A DNA stretch of 64,000 bases from an uncultured Oxalobacteraceae bacterium (lineage in GTDB: Bacteria; Pseudomonadota; Gammaproteobacteria; Burkholderiales; Burkholderiaceae). Of the stretch, positions 9,323 through 17,964 are shown one piece after another. Under the pieces are notes generated by a model. The model was not told where the DNA came from, made no database searches, and saw only the letters and a list, made by a program, of their open reading frames with translations. Position 1 is the first letter of the stretch. Every line of letters starts with the position of its first letter. Location: NCBI GenBank assembly GCA_946480015.1, contig CAMLIL010000013.1, positions 14,792-78,791 on the forward strand. Reading direction: 5' to 3'. Position numbers and translations under genes: made by a program.

Positions 9323-9580
9323 ATGGCAACAGTATTTGCAGCACCGGTGTTCGACGCCACCGTCATCTACGAGGGCGAGGAACTGTTCAAGGGCAAGGGT
9401 GCGGCCGGCGTGTGGGCCGACAAGCTGGCAGCCGAAATCGGCGGCGAGGTGCGGGTCGACAAGGTCGGCACCGGCTGGGCCTTGTTCGGCGCTGTCGATG
9501 GCACGCCCTGCGTCTGGGGCATCCACGGGCAGCGCCTCAAGCGCATCGACAAGCTGCCCGGCGCGCCGCTCACGCCGTAA
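9323..9580 (+). CDS. Small conserved-looking protein of unknown function
   Basis: 85 residues with a strong AAGGAAGAG site before the ATG, 16 bases after the glutathione transferase, so likely in one operon with it. The product has alternating short strands and ends WGIHGQRLKRIDKLPGAP; no family recognised, no signal or membrane segment, one Cys. Its last 11 bases overlap the end of tssK on the opposite strand. Confidence 0.6.
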   Translation: MATVFAAPVFDATVIYEGEELFKGKGAAGVWADKLAAEIGGEVRVDKVGTGWALFGAVDGTPCVWGIHGQRLKRIDKLPGAPLTP

Positions 9581-10910
9581 TGGCGACCAGCTCCAGTTTC
9601 AAGTCCTGCATCCCGGCCGGCGTGTAGATCGAGATCGATTGCGCCTGCAGCATGCGCTCGTACATCGGGCCTTTCGCTTCGATGGTGAAATAGCACGTGT
9701 CGGGCCGCACCGGCACCGCCGCCGGCACCTGCGGCGCGTGTTGCAGCCGCACGCCCGGCATGGCCGACAGCACGAACTTGTCCACGTCGTCCGGCGCGCC
9801 GACCTTGAAGCGCAGCGGCACCACCTCGACCAGTTCGACGGCCGGCATGGCGGCCGATACCGCCAGGTAAAAAGCGGTCTTGTCGTCGATCTTGCCCGAG
9901 TCCAGCTTGCCGTGATGGTAGGACGGCTTGATTTCATTGAGCGCGATGGCGAAGTATTTGGCCGAGATCACGGTATCGAGCAGGTCGCGCACGATCTGGT
10001 GCAGCTGGGCGAACGCCGGGCCCGGATCGTCGTGGCTGTAGGCGGGCAGGTCGGACAGGCTCCAGGATTTCGAGAACGTCATCAGGGCACCGGCGATGCC
10101 GAGCAGTTGCGCGAACAGGCGTTCCGGGTGCAGGGCGGGGTGGTGAAAGTAGTGGCTCAGGCTGGCGTAAGCGCTGCTGGCGGTGTGCAGCAGCCAGAAC
10201 GAGGACATGTCGCCGGAGCGAAATTCGATCACGTTGCGGCTGGGCTCATGATGATGACCGTACAGGGCACCCACCTTGGCCTGCAGCGCGTCTACCAGGC
10301 GGCGCAGCTGCAGCAGCAGCGCCGGCGCGGCCTGCAGCGACAGGCTGGGCGCCACGAAGGACGGGTCGAGTTCGTAGCCGCCGGTGCCGCCGCGGCGCAG
10401 CCGCAGCAGCGCGAAGCTGGCATACGAATCGCGCGGATCGAATTCCGACACCAGCCGCACGTCCTTGGTCAGGTAGGCCAGCTCGGCGCGCGCCGCGCCG
10501 GTGTACAGATCGGGCGTGTCGCGGTTGTCCTGGGCAAAGCGGGCCACGTTGCCGGTTTGGCCAGGCGGACTGAAATTGGCGCCGAAGGGCTTGAAGGCGG
10601 GCAGGGCGGCATAGAAGGTCACGCTTTGCTGGCCGGGCGGCAATTGATTGAGGTCGATCGGTGGCGGCAGCACATCCTCGGCGGGCGCCCGCACCGTCTC
10701 GCCATCCGGAAAACGCAGCCCCAGTTCCAGCAGCCGCAAGCTGCCGCTGGCGAGGGCATCGCGGTCGACCTCCAGCTTTAATACGCCCCACGCGTATGGA
10801 TTTGCCGCAAGAATCGCATCGTTGAGGCGTTGTTCGTGGTAGCGGTCCTGCTGCTGGAAATGCTGGGGGCGCAGAAACAGTCCCTCTCCCCACAAAACTT
10901 TGCTGCCCAT
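9570..10910 (-). CDS. tssK: Type VI secretion baseplate protein TssK
   Basis: 446 residues, the usual TssK (ImpJ/VasE) length. The N-terminus KVLWGEGLFLRPQHFQQQD is the hallmark of the family. TssK trimers join the TssF-TssG-TssE wedge of the baseplate to the membrane complex. It is transcribed away from tssB, with 148 bases between their starts, so a divergent promoter region must lie at 10911-11058 (no clear hexamers seen). Unusually, the membrane-complex genes tssJ, tssL and tssM, which normally sit beside tssK, are not in the window. Convergent with the small gene 9323-9580, overlapping by 11 bases. Confidence 0.93.
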   Translation of the reverse strand: MGSKVLWGEGLFLRPQHFQQQDRYHEQRLNDAILAANPYAWGVLKLEVDRDALASGSLRLLELGLRFPDGETVRAPAEDVLPPPIDLNQLPPGQQSVTFYAALPAFKPFGANFSPPGQTGNVARFAQDNRDTPDLYTGAARAELAYLTKDVRLVSEFDPRDSYASFALLRLRRGGTGGYELDPSFVAPSLSLQAAPALLLQLRRLVDALQAKVGALYGHHHEPSRNVIEFRSGDMSSFWLLHTASSAYASLSHYFHHPALHPERLFAQLLGIAGALMTFSKSWSLSDLPAYSHDDPGPAFAQLHQIVRDLLDTVISAKYFAIALNEIKPSYHHGKLDSGKIDDKTAFYLAVSAAMPAVELVEVVPLRFKVGAPDDVDKFVLSAMPGVRLQHAPQVPAAVPVRPDTCYFTIEAKGPMYERMLQAQSISIYTPAGMQDLKLELVAITA

Positions 10911-11058
10911 GTCGCATCCTTTCGAGCCTGCCTCACGGAATCAACACTAGCACCGCCAACGCTTTTCCCCAACCGGCCGCTTTCGGCATAGTTGCAACAC
11001 GTCAAAATTTCACGTGGCCGGCGACTAGAATGAACCCAATATTCGACAGGGGAAGCCG

Positions 11059-11490
11059 ATGTCCAAGCCCAGCAAATCGTTGCACCGTACGCCCGAGATG
11101 AAAGCGCCGCGCGTGCAGATGACGTACGACGTCGAGGTGGGCGACAGCGTCGAGACGCGCGAACTGCCGTTCGTGGTCGGTGTGCTGGCCGACGTGGCCG
11201 GCGACTCCGCGGCCGACAAGCGGCGCCTGAAGGAGCGCCCCTTTGTCGCCATCGGGATCGACACCTTCGATGATGTGATGAAGTCGGTCGCGCCGCGCGT
11301 GCTGCTCGAGGTGCCCAACCTGATCGAGGGCGGCGACAGCAGCTTCACGGTCGATCTGAGCTTTCGCGCCATGGCCGATTTCCGGCCTGAAGCGGTACTG
11401 GCGCAGATCGAGCCGCTCAGGGCATTGCTTGAGGCGCGCACGCGCCTGGCAGTGCTGCGCGCCAGCGTGCTTGGCGAGCGCATGCCATGA
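11059..11490 (+). CDS. tssB: Type VI secretion sheath small subunit TssB
   Basis: 143 residues. Matches TssB/VipA: RVQMTYDVEVGDSVETREL, LPFVVGVLADVAG, FDDVMKSVAPRVLLEVPN and EPLRALLEARTRLAVLR in the expected order. TssB with TssC polymerises into the contractile sheath. The protein stops soon after the last conserved helix; most TssB proteins are about 160-175 residues and have another C-terminal segment, so this one is short at its end. Its stop overlaps the tssC start (ATGA), indicating coupling. A GGGGAAG site precedes the start. Confidence 0.92.
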   Translation: MSKPSKSLHRTPEMKAPRVQMTYDVEVGDSVETRELPFVVGVLADVAGDSAADKRRLKERPFVAIGIDTFDDVMKSVAPRVLLEVPNLIEGGDSSFTVDLSFRAMADFRPEAVLAQIEPLRALLEARTRLAVLRASVLGERMP

Positions 11491-12899
11491 GAATCGACGC
11501 CGCCGCCATCCTCGACCGGGTCGTGGAAGTCTCGGCCGATCCGCTGGCGGCCTGGGTCGAGCAGCTGCGCGCGGACACGCTCGACCCGGTGCTGGTGGCC
11601 GCGCGCATCGATGCGCGCATGGCCGACCTCGACCAGCTGATCGCCGCGCAGCTGTCCGAGGTGCTGCACGCGCCCCGGTTCCAGCAGCTGGAAGCCACCT
11701 GGACCGGGCTGCATTATCTGGTGGCCAGCGACGGCGCCGCCGCCAACGTGCAGGTGCGGGTGCTGAACGCGTCCAAGAAGGAACTGATCAAGGACTTCCA
11801 GAGCGCGCTCGATTTCGATCACAGCACGGTGTTCCGGCGCGTCTATGAAGAGGAATTCGGCACCTTCGGCGGCTGCCCCTTCGGTGCGCTGATCGGCGAC
11901 TACGAAGTGACGCGCCAGCCGGGCGACATGTATTTCATCGAGCAGATGTCGCGCGTCGCGGCGGCCGCGCATGCCCCCTTCATCACCGCGGCCGCACCGG
12001 AAATGTTCGGCGTGGAGCGCTACGCCGACCTGGCGCAGCCGCGCGAGCTGTGCAAGGTGTTCGACACGGCCGAATACGCGCGCTGGAAGAGCTTCCGCGA
12101 ATCGGAAGACGCACGCTACGTCGGCCTGGCGCTGCCGCGCTTCCTGGGGCGCCTGCCTTACCATCCGGCCGACGGCTACGCCACCGACGGCTTTTACTTC
12201 GCCGAGGATGCCGACGGCGCCGATGCGAGCGGCTACCTGTGGTGCAACGCCGCCTACGCCTTCGGCGCGCGCCTGACCCGCGCCTTCGTCGACTACGGCT
12301 GGTGCGCGGCGATCCGCGGCGCCGAGGGCGGCGGCCTGGTGGACGACCTGCCGGCGCACCGCTTCCACATCGGCCACGACGTGCTGGCGCCCAAGTGCGC
12401 CACCGATGTCATCATCACCGACCGGCGCGAAAAGGAGCTGTCCGATCTCGGCTTCATCTCGCTGGTGCATTGCAAGGACACCGAGCTGGCAGCCTTCTTC
12501 GGCGCCCAGTCGGCCCAGCGCGCGCGCAGGTACGACACCGAAGCGGCCAACGCCAACGCGGTGCTGTCGGCCCAGCTGCAGTACATCTTCGCGGTCTCGC
12601 GCATCGCCCACTACATGAAGGTCATGATGCGCGACAAGATCGGCAGCTTCGTGGCGGCATCCGAGGTGGAAGACTTTCTCAACCGCTGGGTGACCCGCTA
12701 CGTGCTGCTCGACGACGACGCCACCCAGGAACAGAAGGCCAAGTTCCCCCTGCGCGCGGCCTCGGTGCACGTGTCCGAGGTGGCCGGACGGCCCGGTGTG
12801 TACCGCGCCGTATCGTTCCTGCGCCCGCACTTTCAACTCGACGAACTGTCGGTGTCGCTGCGGCTGGTCGCCGAGCTGCCGGCCACCACCCAGGGCTAG
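11487..12899 (+). CDS. tssC: Type VI secretion sheath large subunit TssC
   Basis: 470 residues, TssC/VipB/ImpC. Recognisable segments: APRFQQLEATWTGLHYLV, LNASKKELIKDF, VYEEEFGTFGG, PFGALIGDYEV, the central FITAAAPEMFG block, and a C-terminal half with HYMKVMMRDKIGSF. Starts inside the tssB stop (four-base overlap) and ends two bases before tssE. Slightly shorter than the usual 490-500 residues, mostly at the N-terminus. ClpV (TssH), which recycles the sheath, is not encoded in the window. Confidence 0.95.
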   Translation: MRIDAAAILDRVVEVSADPLAAWVEQLRADTLDPVLVAARIDARMADLDQLIAAQLSEVLHAPRFQQLEATWTGLHYLVASDGAAANVQVRVLNASKKELIKDFQSALDFDHSTVFRRVYEEEFGTFGGCPFGALIGDYEVTRQPGDMYFIEQMSRVAAAAHAPFITAAAPEMFGVERYADLAQPRELCKVFDTAEYARWKSFRESEDARYVGLALPRFLGRLPYHPADGYATDGFYFAEDADGADASGYLWCNAAYAFGARLTRAFVDYGWCAAIRGAEGGGLVDDLPAHRFHIGHDVLAPKCATDVIITDRREKELSDLGFISLVHCKDTELAAFFGAQSAQRARRYDTEAANANAVLSAQLQYIFAVSRIAHYMKVMMRDKIGSFVAASEVEDFLNRWVTRYVLLDDDATQEQKAKFPLRAASVHVSEVAGRPGVYRAVSFLRPHFQLDELSVSLRLVAELPATTQG

Positions 12900-12901
12900 C
12901 C

Positions 12902-13411
12902 ATGAACACGAAATCGTCGCCGCTGCGCGGCCGCACGCCCAGCCTGTTCGACCGCCTGTTCGAGGTGCCGGCGGCAGGCGCGGGCAATGCCGCGCTAGCC
13001 CAGCAGTCCCTGGATGGCCTCAAGGATGCCGTGGCGCGCGATCTGGAATGCCTGCTCAACACCCGTACCGTGATCGACGAGGCCAGGCTCACGCCCTATC
13101 CGTCGTGCTCGACCTCGCTGATCACCTACGGGCTGGCCGATTTCGCGGGCCGCTCATTGTCCAGTCCCACCGACCGCGATTTCATCTGCGCCTGCCTGCA
13201 GAAGGCCATCGAGCGCCACGAGCCGCGCCTCAAGCAGGTCAAGGCCACACTGGAAGTGCGCGAGGACGCGATCAACAGCATCAATTTTTCGATCAGCGCC
13301 ATGCTGGTAGCCGGCGCCGGCAGCGAAACGGTCAGCTTCGACGCCAACCTGCAGCCATCGAGCCTGCACTACACGATCAGCAAGGTGCGCCGCGGCGCCG
13401 GCGGGGCGTGA
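12902..13411 (+). CDS. tssE: Type VI secretion baseplate protein TssE (gp25-like)
   Basis: 169 residues, gp25-like fold: LFDRLFE near the N-terminus, a conserved Pro-Ser-Cys-Ser segment followed by YGLADFAG, then IERHEPRLKQVKATLEV and ISAMLVAG. TssE initiates sheath assembly on the baseplate. Two bases after tssC and two before tssF, so part of one tight operon. The longer open frame upstream (from 12050) is the antiphase reading of tssC and was not used. Confidence 0.9.
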   Translation: MNTKSSPLRGRTPSLFDRLFEVPAAGAGNAALAQQSLDGLKDAVARDLECLLNTRTVIDEARLTPYPSCSTSLITYGLADFAGRSLSSPTDRDFICACLQKAIERHEPRLKQVKATLEVREDAINSINFSISAMLVAGAGSETVSFDANLQPSSLHYTISKVRRGAGGA

Positions 13412-13413
13412 GG

Positions 13414-15234
13414 ATGGAAGCGCTGCTGCCGTACTACGAACGCGAGCTGGGTTTCCTGCGCGGCCATGCGCGCGAGTTCGCCGAGCGCTATCCGAAGATC
13501 GCCGGGCGGCTGCAGCTGGCTGGCGAGCTGTGCGAAGACCCGCACACCGAACGCATGATCGAGTCGTTCGCCTTGCTCAATGCGCGCATCGCCAAGCGGC
13601 TCGACGACGACTACCCGCAGTTCACCGAAGCGCTGCTCGACGTGCTCTATCCGCATTACCTGCGGCCGTTTCCCTCTTGTTCGATCGCGCGCCTGCCGCC
13701 CGAAGGCTTCGCCGCCCAATCCAGCGGCGTTACCGTGATCGGGCGCGGTCTGGAACTGGAAAGCCGTAAGCTGAACGGCACGGCATGCACGTTTCGCACC
13801 GCCTATGCGGTCACCCTGGCGCCGCTGGCGCTCACGCGCGCCGCCTTCACTCCCATCCTGGCGCTGCCGGAGTACGCGCGCACGCAGGCGGCCGGGGGCG
13901 CCGGCATCAGCATCACGCTGGCCTGCACCGGCGCGGCGCCGCTGTCCGCGCTCGGGCTGGGCAAGCTGCGCGTGTTCATCGATGGCGAGCCGTCGTTCTG
14001 CGCCGCGCTGCGCGACGCGCTGTTCATGCGCACCGTGGCCGCCTACGTTCAAGGCGATGGCCACTGGCAGGCGCTCGACACAGGCTTCATCACGCCCGCC
14101 GGTTTCGACGACGAAGACGCGCTGATCGAGCTGCCCGCGCGCTCGCACCCGGCCTACCGCCTGCTGACCGAATACTTCTGCTATCCGGAGAAGTTCAATT
14201 TCTTCGACATCGACGTTGCCGCCTTGTGCGGCGCGCTGCCGGCCGAGGCGCGTTCGGCGACCGTGCACCTGGCGCTGGCGGGATTGCGCAGCGATTCGGA
14301 CGGCGCGCGCATCCTGGCGGCGCTGTCGGCCAACAAGCTGCTGCTGGGCTGTACTCCGGTGGTGAACCTGTTCAGGCGCCATAGCGATCCGATGCGCCTG
14401 ACCCACACCAGTGCCAGCTATCCGCTGCTGGCCGACAGCGGCCGCAGCCTGGGTTGCGTGGTCCACGCGGTCGACACGGTGCACATGACGCGCCAGTCCG
14501 CGCAGGGCGAATCGCTGGTGCAATTTCAGCCCTTTTATTCGCTGCGGCATGGCCAAAGCGCCGACAACAGCGGCCACTACTGGGTATTGCGGCGCAACGA
14601 AGACGCGCCGGTGCAGGCCGAGCTGACCATCGTCGATATCGACTTCGACCCGGCGCAGACGGAAGCGCAAACCCTGAGCGTGGCGCTGACCTGTTCGAAC
14701 GGCGATCTGCCATCCACGCTGGGCTATGGCCAGCCGGGCGGCGACCTGTTCGGCCCCGGCGGATCGATGCTGGCAGGCGTGCCCCTGCTGCGCAAACCCA
14801 GCGCCAGCTACCGCTTCGAATGCGGCAACGGCGGGCACTGGCGCCTGATCTCGCACCTGGCCCTGAACCACCTGTCGCTGGCCGACGGCGGGGTGGACGC
14901 CCTGCGCGAGATGCTGACCCTGTACGACCTGCCGCGCTCGGCGGCGACGCAGCGCCAGATCGGCGGCATCGCCGGAGTCGCGCACCGCGCCGTCACCAGC
15001 TGGCTGGCCGGGAACCCGTTCGCCTGCCTGGTACGCGGCACCGAAGTGCGCCTGACGATCGACGAGGAAGCGTTCGTCGGCAGCGGCATCGACACCTTTG
15101 CCCACGTGATCGAGCGCTTCCTGGGTTTGTACGCGCACACCAACAGCTTCGCCCAGCTGGTGATCGTTTCGAACAAAAGCGGAGAAGCGTTATTGACACT
15201 CAAGCCACGCAGCGGCGATTTGAACCTGCTGTAA
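13414..15234 (+). CDS. tssF: Type VI secretion baseplate protein TssF
   Basis: 606 residues, VasA/ImpG family. The N-terminus LLPYYERELGFLRGHAREFAERYPKIAGRL is shortened here to its key parts: YYERELGFL and FAERYPKIAGRL; further FALLNARI, LLDVLYPHYLRPFPS and the C-terminal VFG-like region are in order. Two TssF and one TssG build the baseplate wedge. Start at 13414 follows tssE by two bases with an overlapping TGAGGATG arrangement. Its last 43 bases overlap the start of tssG. Confidence 0.94.
   Translation: MEALLPYYERELGFLRGHAREFAERYPKIAGRLQLAGELCEDPHTERMIESFALLNARIAKRLDDDYPQFTEALLDVLYPHYLRPFPSCSIARLPPEGFAAQSSGVTVIGRGLELESRKLNGTACTFRTAYAVTLAPLALTRAAFTPILALPEYARTQAAGGAGISITLACTGAAPLSALGLGKLRVFIDGEPSFCAALRDALFMRTVAAYVQGDGHWQALDTGFITPAGFDDEDALIELPARSHPAYRLLTEYFCYPEKFNFFDIDVAALCGALPAEARSATVHLALAGLRSDSDGARILAALSANKLLLGCTPVVNLFRRHSDPMRLTHTSASYPLLADSGRSLGCVVHAVDTVHMTRQSAQGESLVQFQPFYSLRHGQSADNSGHYWVLRRNEDAPVQAELTIVDIDFDPAQTEAQTLSVALTCSNGDLPSTLGYGQPGGDLFGPGGSMLAGVPLLRKPSASYRFECGNGGHWRLISHLALNHLSLADGGVDALREMLTLYDLPRSAATQRQIGGIAGVAHRAVTSWLAGNPFACLVRGTEVRLTIDEEAFVGSGIDTFAHVIERFLGLYAHTNSFAQLVIVSNKSGEALLTLKPRSGDLNLL
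15181..15194 (+). promoter_or_regulatory. Shine-Dalgarno and ATT start of tssG
   Basis: GGAGAAG at 15181-15187 followed after four bases by ATT (15192-15194). In the tssG frame there is no ATG, GTG or TTG from about 15060 to the conserved region, and the distance ATT to the conserved RRFEPAVIERL fits the family start. ATT is a permitted but rare initiation codon. Confidence 0.55.
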
Positions 15235-16274
15235 TCGAACGCCTGTTCGCCACGCCGCAGCGCTTCCAGTATTTTCAGGCGGTGCGCTTGCTGGAGCTGT
15301 GGCTGCGCCGCCATGGCGATGTGCGCGTGGGCGCCGTCGAGAATTTCCTGCGCTTTCAAAATTCGACCTCGCTGCGCTTCGCGCCCAGCCAGATCGAAGC
15401 GCTGCACGCCGAACCGCGCACCCTGGCCAGCGATGCCCAGTCCCTGAACGCGGCCCTGCGCGCATCGACGCTGACCCGCATCCGCATGACGCCCAGCTTC
15501 ATGGGGCTGCTGGGGGCGTCCGGCGAACTGCCGTTTCACTACACCGAGCAGGTGGCGGCGCATGCCGCGCGCAACCGCGACGACGGCCCGCGCGCCTTCC
15601 TGGACACCTTTTCCGGCCGCTCGATGACGCTGTTCTACCAGGCCTGGCGCAAGTACCGGCTGGAGCTCAGGTGCCAGCTCGATGGGCACGACAGCTTCCT
15701 GCCGCTGCTGCTGTCGCTGGCCGGCCTGGGCAACCATGCATTGCGGCGGCGCTTGGCCGGCGCCGGCAACGGTGGGGTGCTGGACGAATCGATCGGCCAC
15801 TTCGCCGCCGCCGTGCGCCAGCGGCCCATGTCGGCGGCGCAGACCGCGCGCGTGCTGGCCGATTATTTCGAGGTGCCGGTCAAGGCCGAACAGTTCGTCG
15901 GCGGCTGGTATGCGGTGCCGTACGGGCAGCAGACCTTGCTCGGCAAGACCAACAGCGCGCTCGGCGGCGGCGCGCTGGCCGGGGAGCGGGTCTGGCAGCG
16001 CGACCTGCGCGTGCGGCTGGTGATCGGACCGCTCAAGCGCGCCGCCTTCGCGCGCTTGCTGCCCGGCGCCGGCGCGGCCCGGGCGCTCGCCAGCATGCTG
16101 ACCATGCTGACCGGCGTGGCGCTGGAATACGAAGTGCAGCTGCTGCTGCGCGCCGCCGACGTCGAGGGCGCCCGCCTGGACGCGAACCGGCAGCTGGGCT
16201 GGGACAGCTTTCTGGTCACGCAGGGGGCCGGCGCCGACCGCGGCGACGTGCGCTACGTGATCAATCCGGTCTGA
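15192..16274 (+). CDS. tssG: Type VI secretion baseplate protein TssG
   Basis: About 360 residues, VasB/ImpH family: RRFEPAVIERLFATPQRFQ and FQAVRLLELW at the N-terminus, then RFQNSTSLRF, MGLLGASGELPFHYTE and FLDTFSGRSMTLFYQAWRKY. Forms the baseplate wedge with TssF. No usual start codon exists at the expected place; an ATT with a good Shine-Dalgarno is used here. Overlaps tssF by 43 bases, so it is translated by coupling. The stop at 16272-16274 abuts the end of the EcsC gene on the other strand; no tssA, tssH, hcp or vgrG follows. Confidence 0.9.
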   Translation: MDTQATQRRFEPAVIERLFATPQRFQYFQAVRLLELWLRRHGDVRVGAVENFLRFQNSTSLRFAPSQIEALHAEPRTLASDAQSLNAALRASTLTRIRMTPSFMGLLGASGELPFHYTEQVAAHAARNRDDGPRAFLDTFSGRSMTLFYQAWRKYRLELRCQLDGHDSFLPLLLSLAGLGNHALRRRLAGAGNGGVLDESIGHFAAAVRQRPMSAAQTARVLADYFEVPVKAEQFVGGWYAVPYGQQTLLGKTNSALGGGALAGERVWQRDLRVRLVIGPLKRAAFARLLPGAGAARALASMLTMLTGVALEYEVQLLLRAADVEGARLDANRQLGWDSFLVTQGAGADRGDVRYVINPV

Positions 16275-17090
16275 TCAAGGCAGCCCGCGGTAAGCCTCGC
16301 GCACGGTATCGGCGCCATACAGGCGTTCCAGCCGGCGCACCGTGAAGTGGCCGCGCGCCATGTCCTGGAAATGGTTGATGAACAGCGTATTGACCAGTGC
16401 GCCGCCGGCCGCGCCGACCACCGGCACCATCATGGCCGCCGCCTTCTGCGACACCTGCACGTTGAAGCGCGCCGCGATCATGCCGATCAGGCGCACGATG
16501 GCCGGGGCGCTCTGCTTGCTCAAGGTACGGCGCGACAGGTAGGCGCTGGCCTCGGCGATCGCCTTGGACAGGGCGATCCGGACGGCATAGTAGCCCGACT
16601 CGGAAGCGTCGTCGGCCTTGCCCGGCCCGCCCAGCGAAAACACCATCAGGCAGGCCAGCTGCGCCTCGGTGGTGGCGATATCCTCGCCATTGGCGCGCCC
16701 GATGTCGGCGATCGAGCGCAGCATGACGACCGTCGACACCGGCAATTCCACCGCCAGCCCGGCCAGGCCGAACACGCCGCCGGCCGCGCCGGTCAGCGCC
16801 ACGGCGGCGCTGTGCAGGCGCGGGGTGGCGTTGCCCGCGCTGGTGCCGCCGCGCAGGATGGCGGTGGCCACGTCCATGCATTTGCTCAGCGACGCGGTGG
16901 TCAGGTCGGCGATGCGGCTTTTCCAGGCGGCCGGCAGGGCGTTGACGGCCGCTTCCAGCGGCATGCCGATCAGGTCGGTGACGCGGCTGACGTAGCCGGG
17001 GTTTTCCAGCAGCTGTTTGGCCCGGACCAGTTCCGCCAGGTCCGTCGCGCTCAGCTGCGCCGCGTGGGTGCCTTGGTTGATGTCTTCCAT
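16275..17090 (-). CDS. EcsC family protein
   Basis: 271 residues with the EcsC-domain look: an N-terminal helical part (LAELVRAKQLLENPGYVSRV), several Gly/Ala-rich hydrophobic helices (GAAGGVFGLAGLAVELPVST; VPVVGAAGGALVNTLFI) and a C-terminal FQDMARGHFTVRRLERLYG. Named after a Bacillus protein linked to an ABC exporter; its role is not known. Start at 17090 is set by the Met after GAGG; the frame is open far upstream without meaning. Ends back to back with tssG. Whether it has any link to the secretion locus cannot be told. Confidence 0.8.
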   Translation of the reverse strand: MEDINQGTHAAQLSATDLAELVRAKQLLENPGYVSRVTDLIGMPLEAAVNALPAAWKSRIADLTTASLSKCMDVATAILRGGTSAGNATPRLHSAAVALTGAAGGVFGLAGLAVELPVSTVVMLRSIADIGRANGEDIATTEAQLACLMVFSLGGPGKADDASESGYYAVRIALSKAIAEASAYLSRRTLSKQSAPAIVRLIGMIAARFNVQVSQKAAAMMVPVVGAAGGALVNTLFINHFQDMARGHFTVRRLERLYGADTVREAYRGLP

Positions 17091-17201
17091 GCTGCCTCGC
17101 TGCTGCGTGATTGGGGTAGGCCGAGTATATGCGAGAGCGCTGCGCTCCGGCGTCCGCTTCGGCGCGCGGGTATCATGGCGCCATCGATGGGAGGAGGGGC
17201 G

Positions 17202-17915
17202 ATGAAAGCGATTGTGACAGGACATACCCATGGGCTGGGCGCTGCGCTGGCGCGCGAGCTGGCCGGGCGCGGCGTGCCGGTGCTGGGACTGGCGCGCGGC
17301 CATCTGGACGCAGCGCCGGCGCTGGTGACGCAGGTGCGCCTGAACCTGGCCGACAGCGCGGCGCTGGCCGCATGGCTGGCGCAAGGACAGGTGGCGGCAT
17401 TTTTCGGCAAGGCGCCACACTGCCTGCTGATCAATAACGCCGGCAGCGTGCAGCCGATCGGCCCGCTGCCGGCGCAGGACAGCGCGGCGGTGGGCGCCAG
17501 CGTGGCGCTGAACGTGGCGGCCCCGCTGATGCTGGCTGCCGCGGTGGCCGCGCAGGGGGGCGAACGCCGCATCGTGCACGTGTCCAGCGGCGCCGGCGCG
17601 ACGGCGTATGCCGGATGGAGCGTGTACTGCGCCGGTAAGGCAGCGCTCGACCAGCACGCGCGTGCCGCCGCGCTTGATGCAGTGGCCGGCCTGCGCGTCT
17701 GCAGCCTGGCGCCGGGCATCCTCGACACGGCCATGCAGGCCGAAATCCGCGCGGCGTCGGCGCAGCTGTTTCCGGCCCGCGAACGCTTCGTCGCGCTGCA
17801 CCGCAACGGCGAACTGTCCGACCCGGCTGCCTGCGCGGCCAGGCTGGTGGAGTATCTGCTCAGCGACGGCTTCGCCTCCAGGCCCGTCGAGGACCTGCGC
17901 ACGCTGGCCGGGTAA
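17202..17915 (+). CDS. Short-chain dehydrogenase/reductase (SDR)
   Basis: 237 residues, classical SDR size. Cofactor loop VTGHTHGLGAALA near the N-terminus, NNAG (LLINNAGSVQP), catalytic Ser in HVSSGAGA and Tyr-x3-Lys in YCAGKAA, followed by LAPGILDTAMQ. NAD(P)-dependent oxidoreductase; substrate unknown. GGAGGAGGGG precedes the ATG, one of the strongest ribosome sites in the window. A hairpin follows directly after its stop. Confidence 0.9.
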   Translation: MKAIVTGHTHGLGAALARELAGRGVPVLGLARGHLDAAPALVTQVRLNLADSAALAAWLAQGQVAAFFGKAPHCLLINNAGSVQPIGPLPAQDSAAVGASVALNVAAPLMLAAAVAAQGGERRIVHVSSGAGATAYAGWSVYCAGKAALDQHARAAALDAVAGLRVCSLAPGILDTAMQAEIRAASAQLFPARERFVALHRNGELSDPAACAARLVEYLLSDGFASRPVEDLRTLAG

Positions 17916-17920
17916 ACGGC

Positions 17921-17950
17921 GATAGCCCGCGCCAGCGGGCGTGGGCTATC
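17921..17950. terminator. Hairpin between convergent SDR and KGG genes
   Basis: GATAGCCC (17921-17928) pairs with GGGCTATC (17943-17950) around a G+C-rich interior. It lies between two converging stops. No strong T run on either strand, so termination efficiency is uncertain. Confidence 0.55.
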
Positions 17951-17964
17951 GTCCCTGCGGTGGC

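Noticed and set aside
11025..12836. 603-codon minus-strand frame over tssB and tssC
   Set aside because: Antisense shadow; the plus strand holds clear TssB and TssC.
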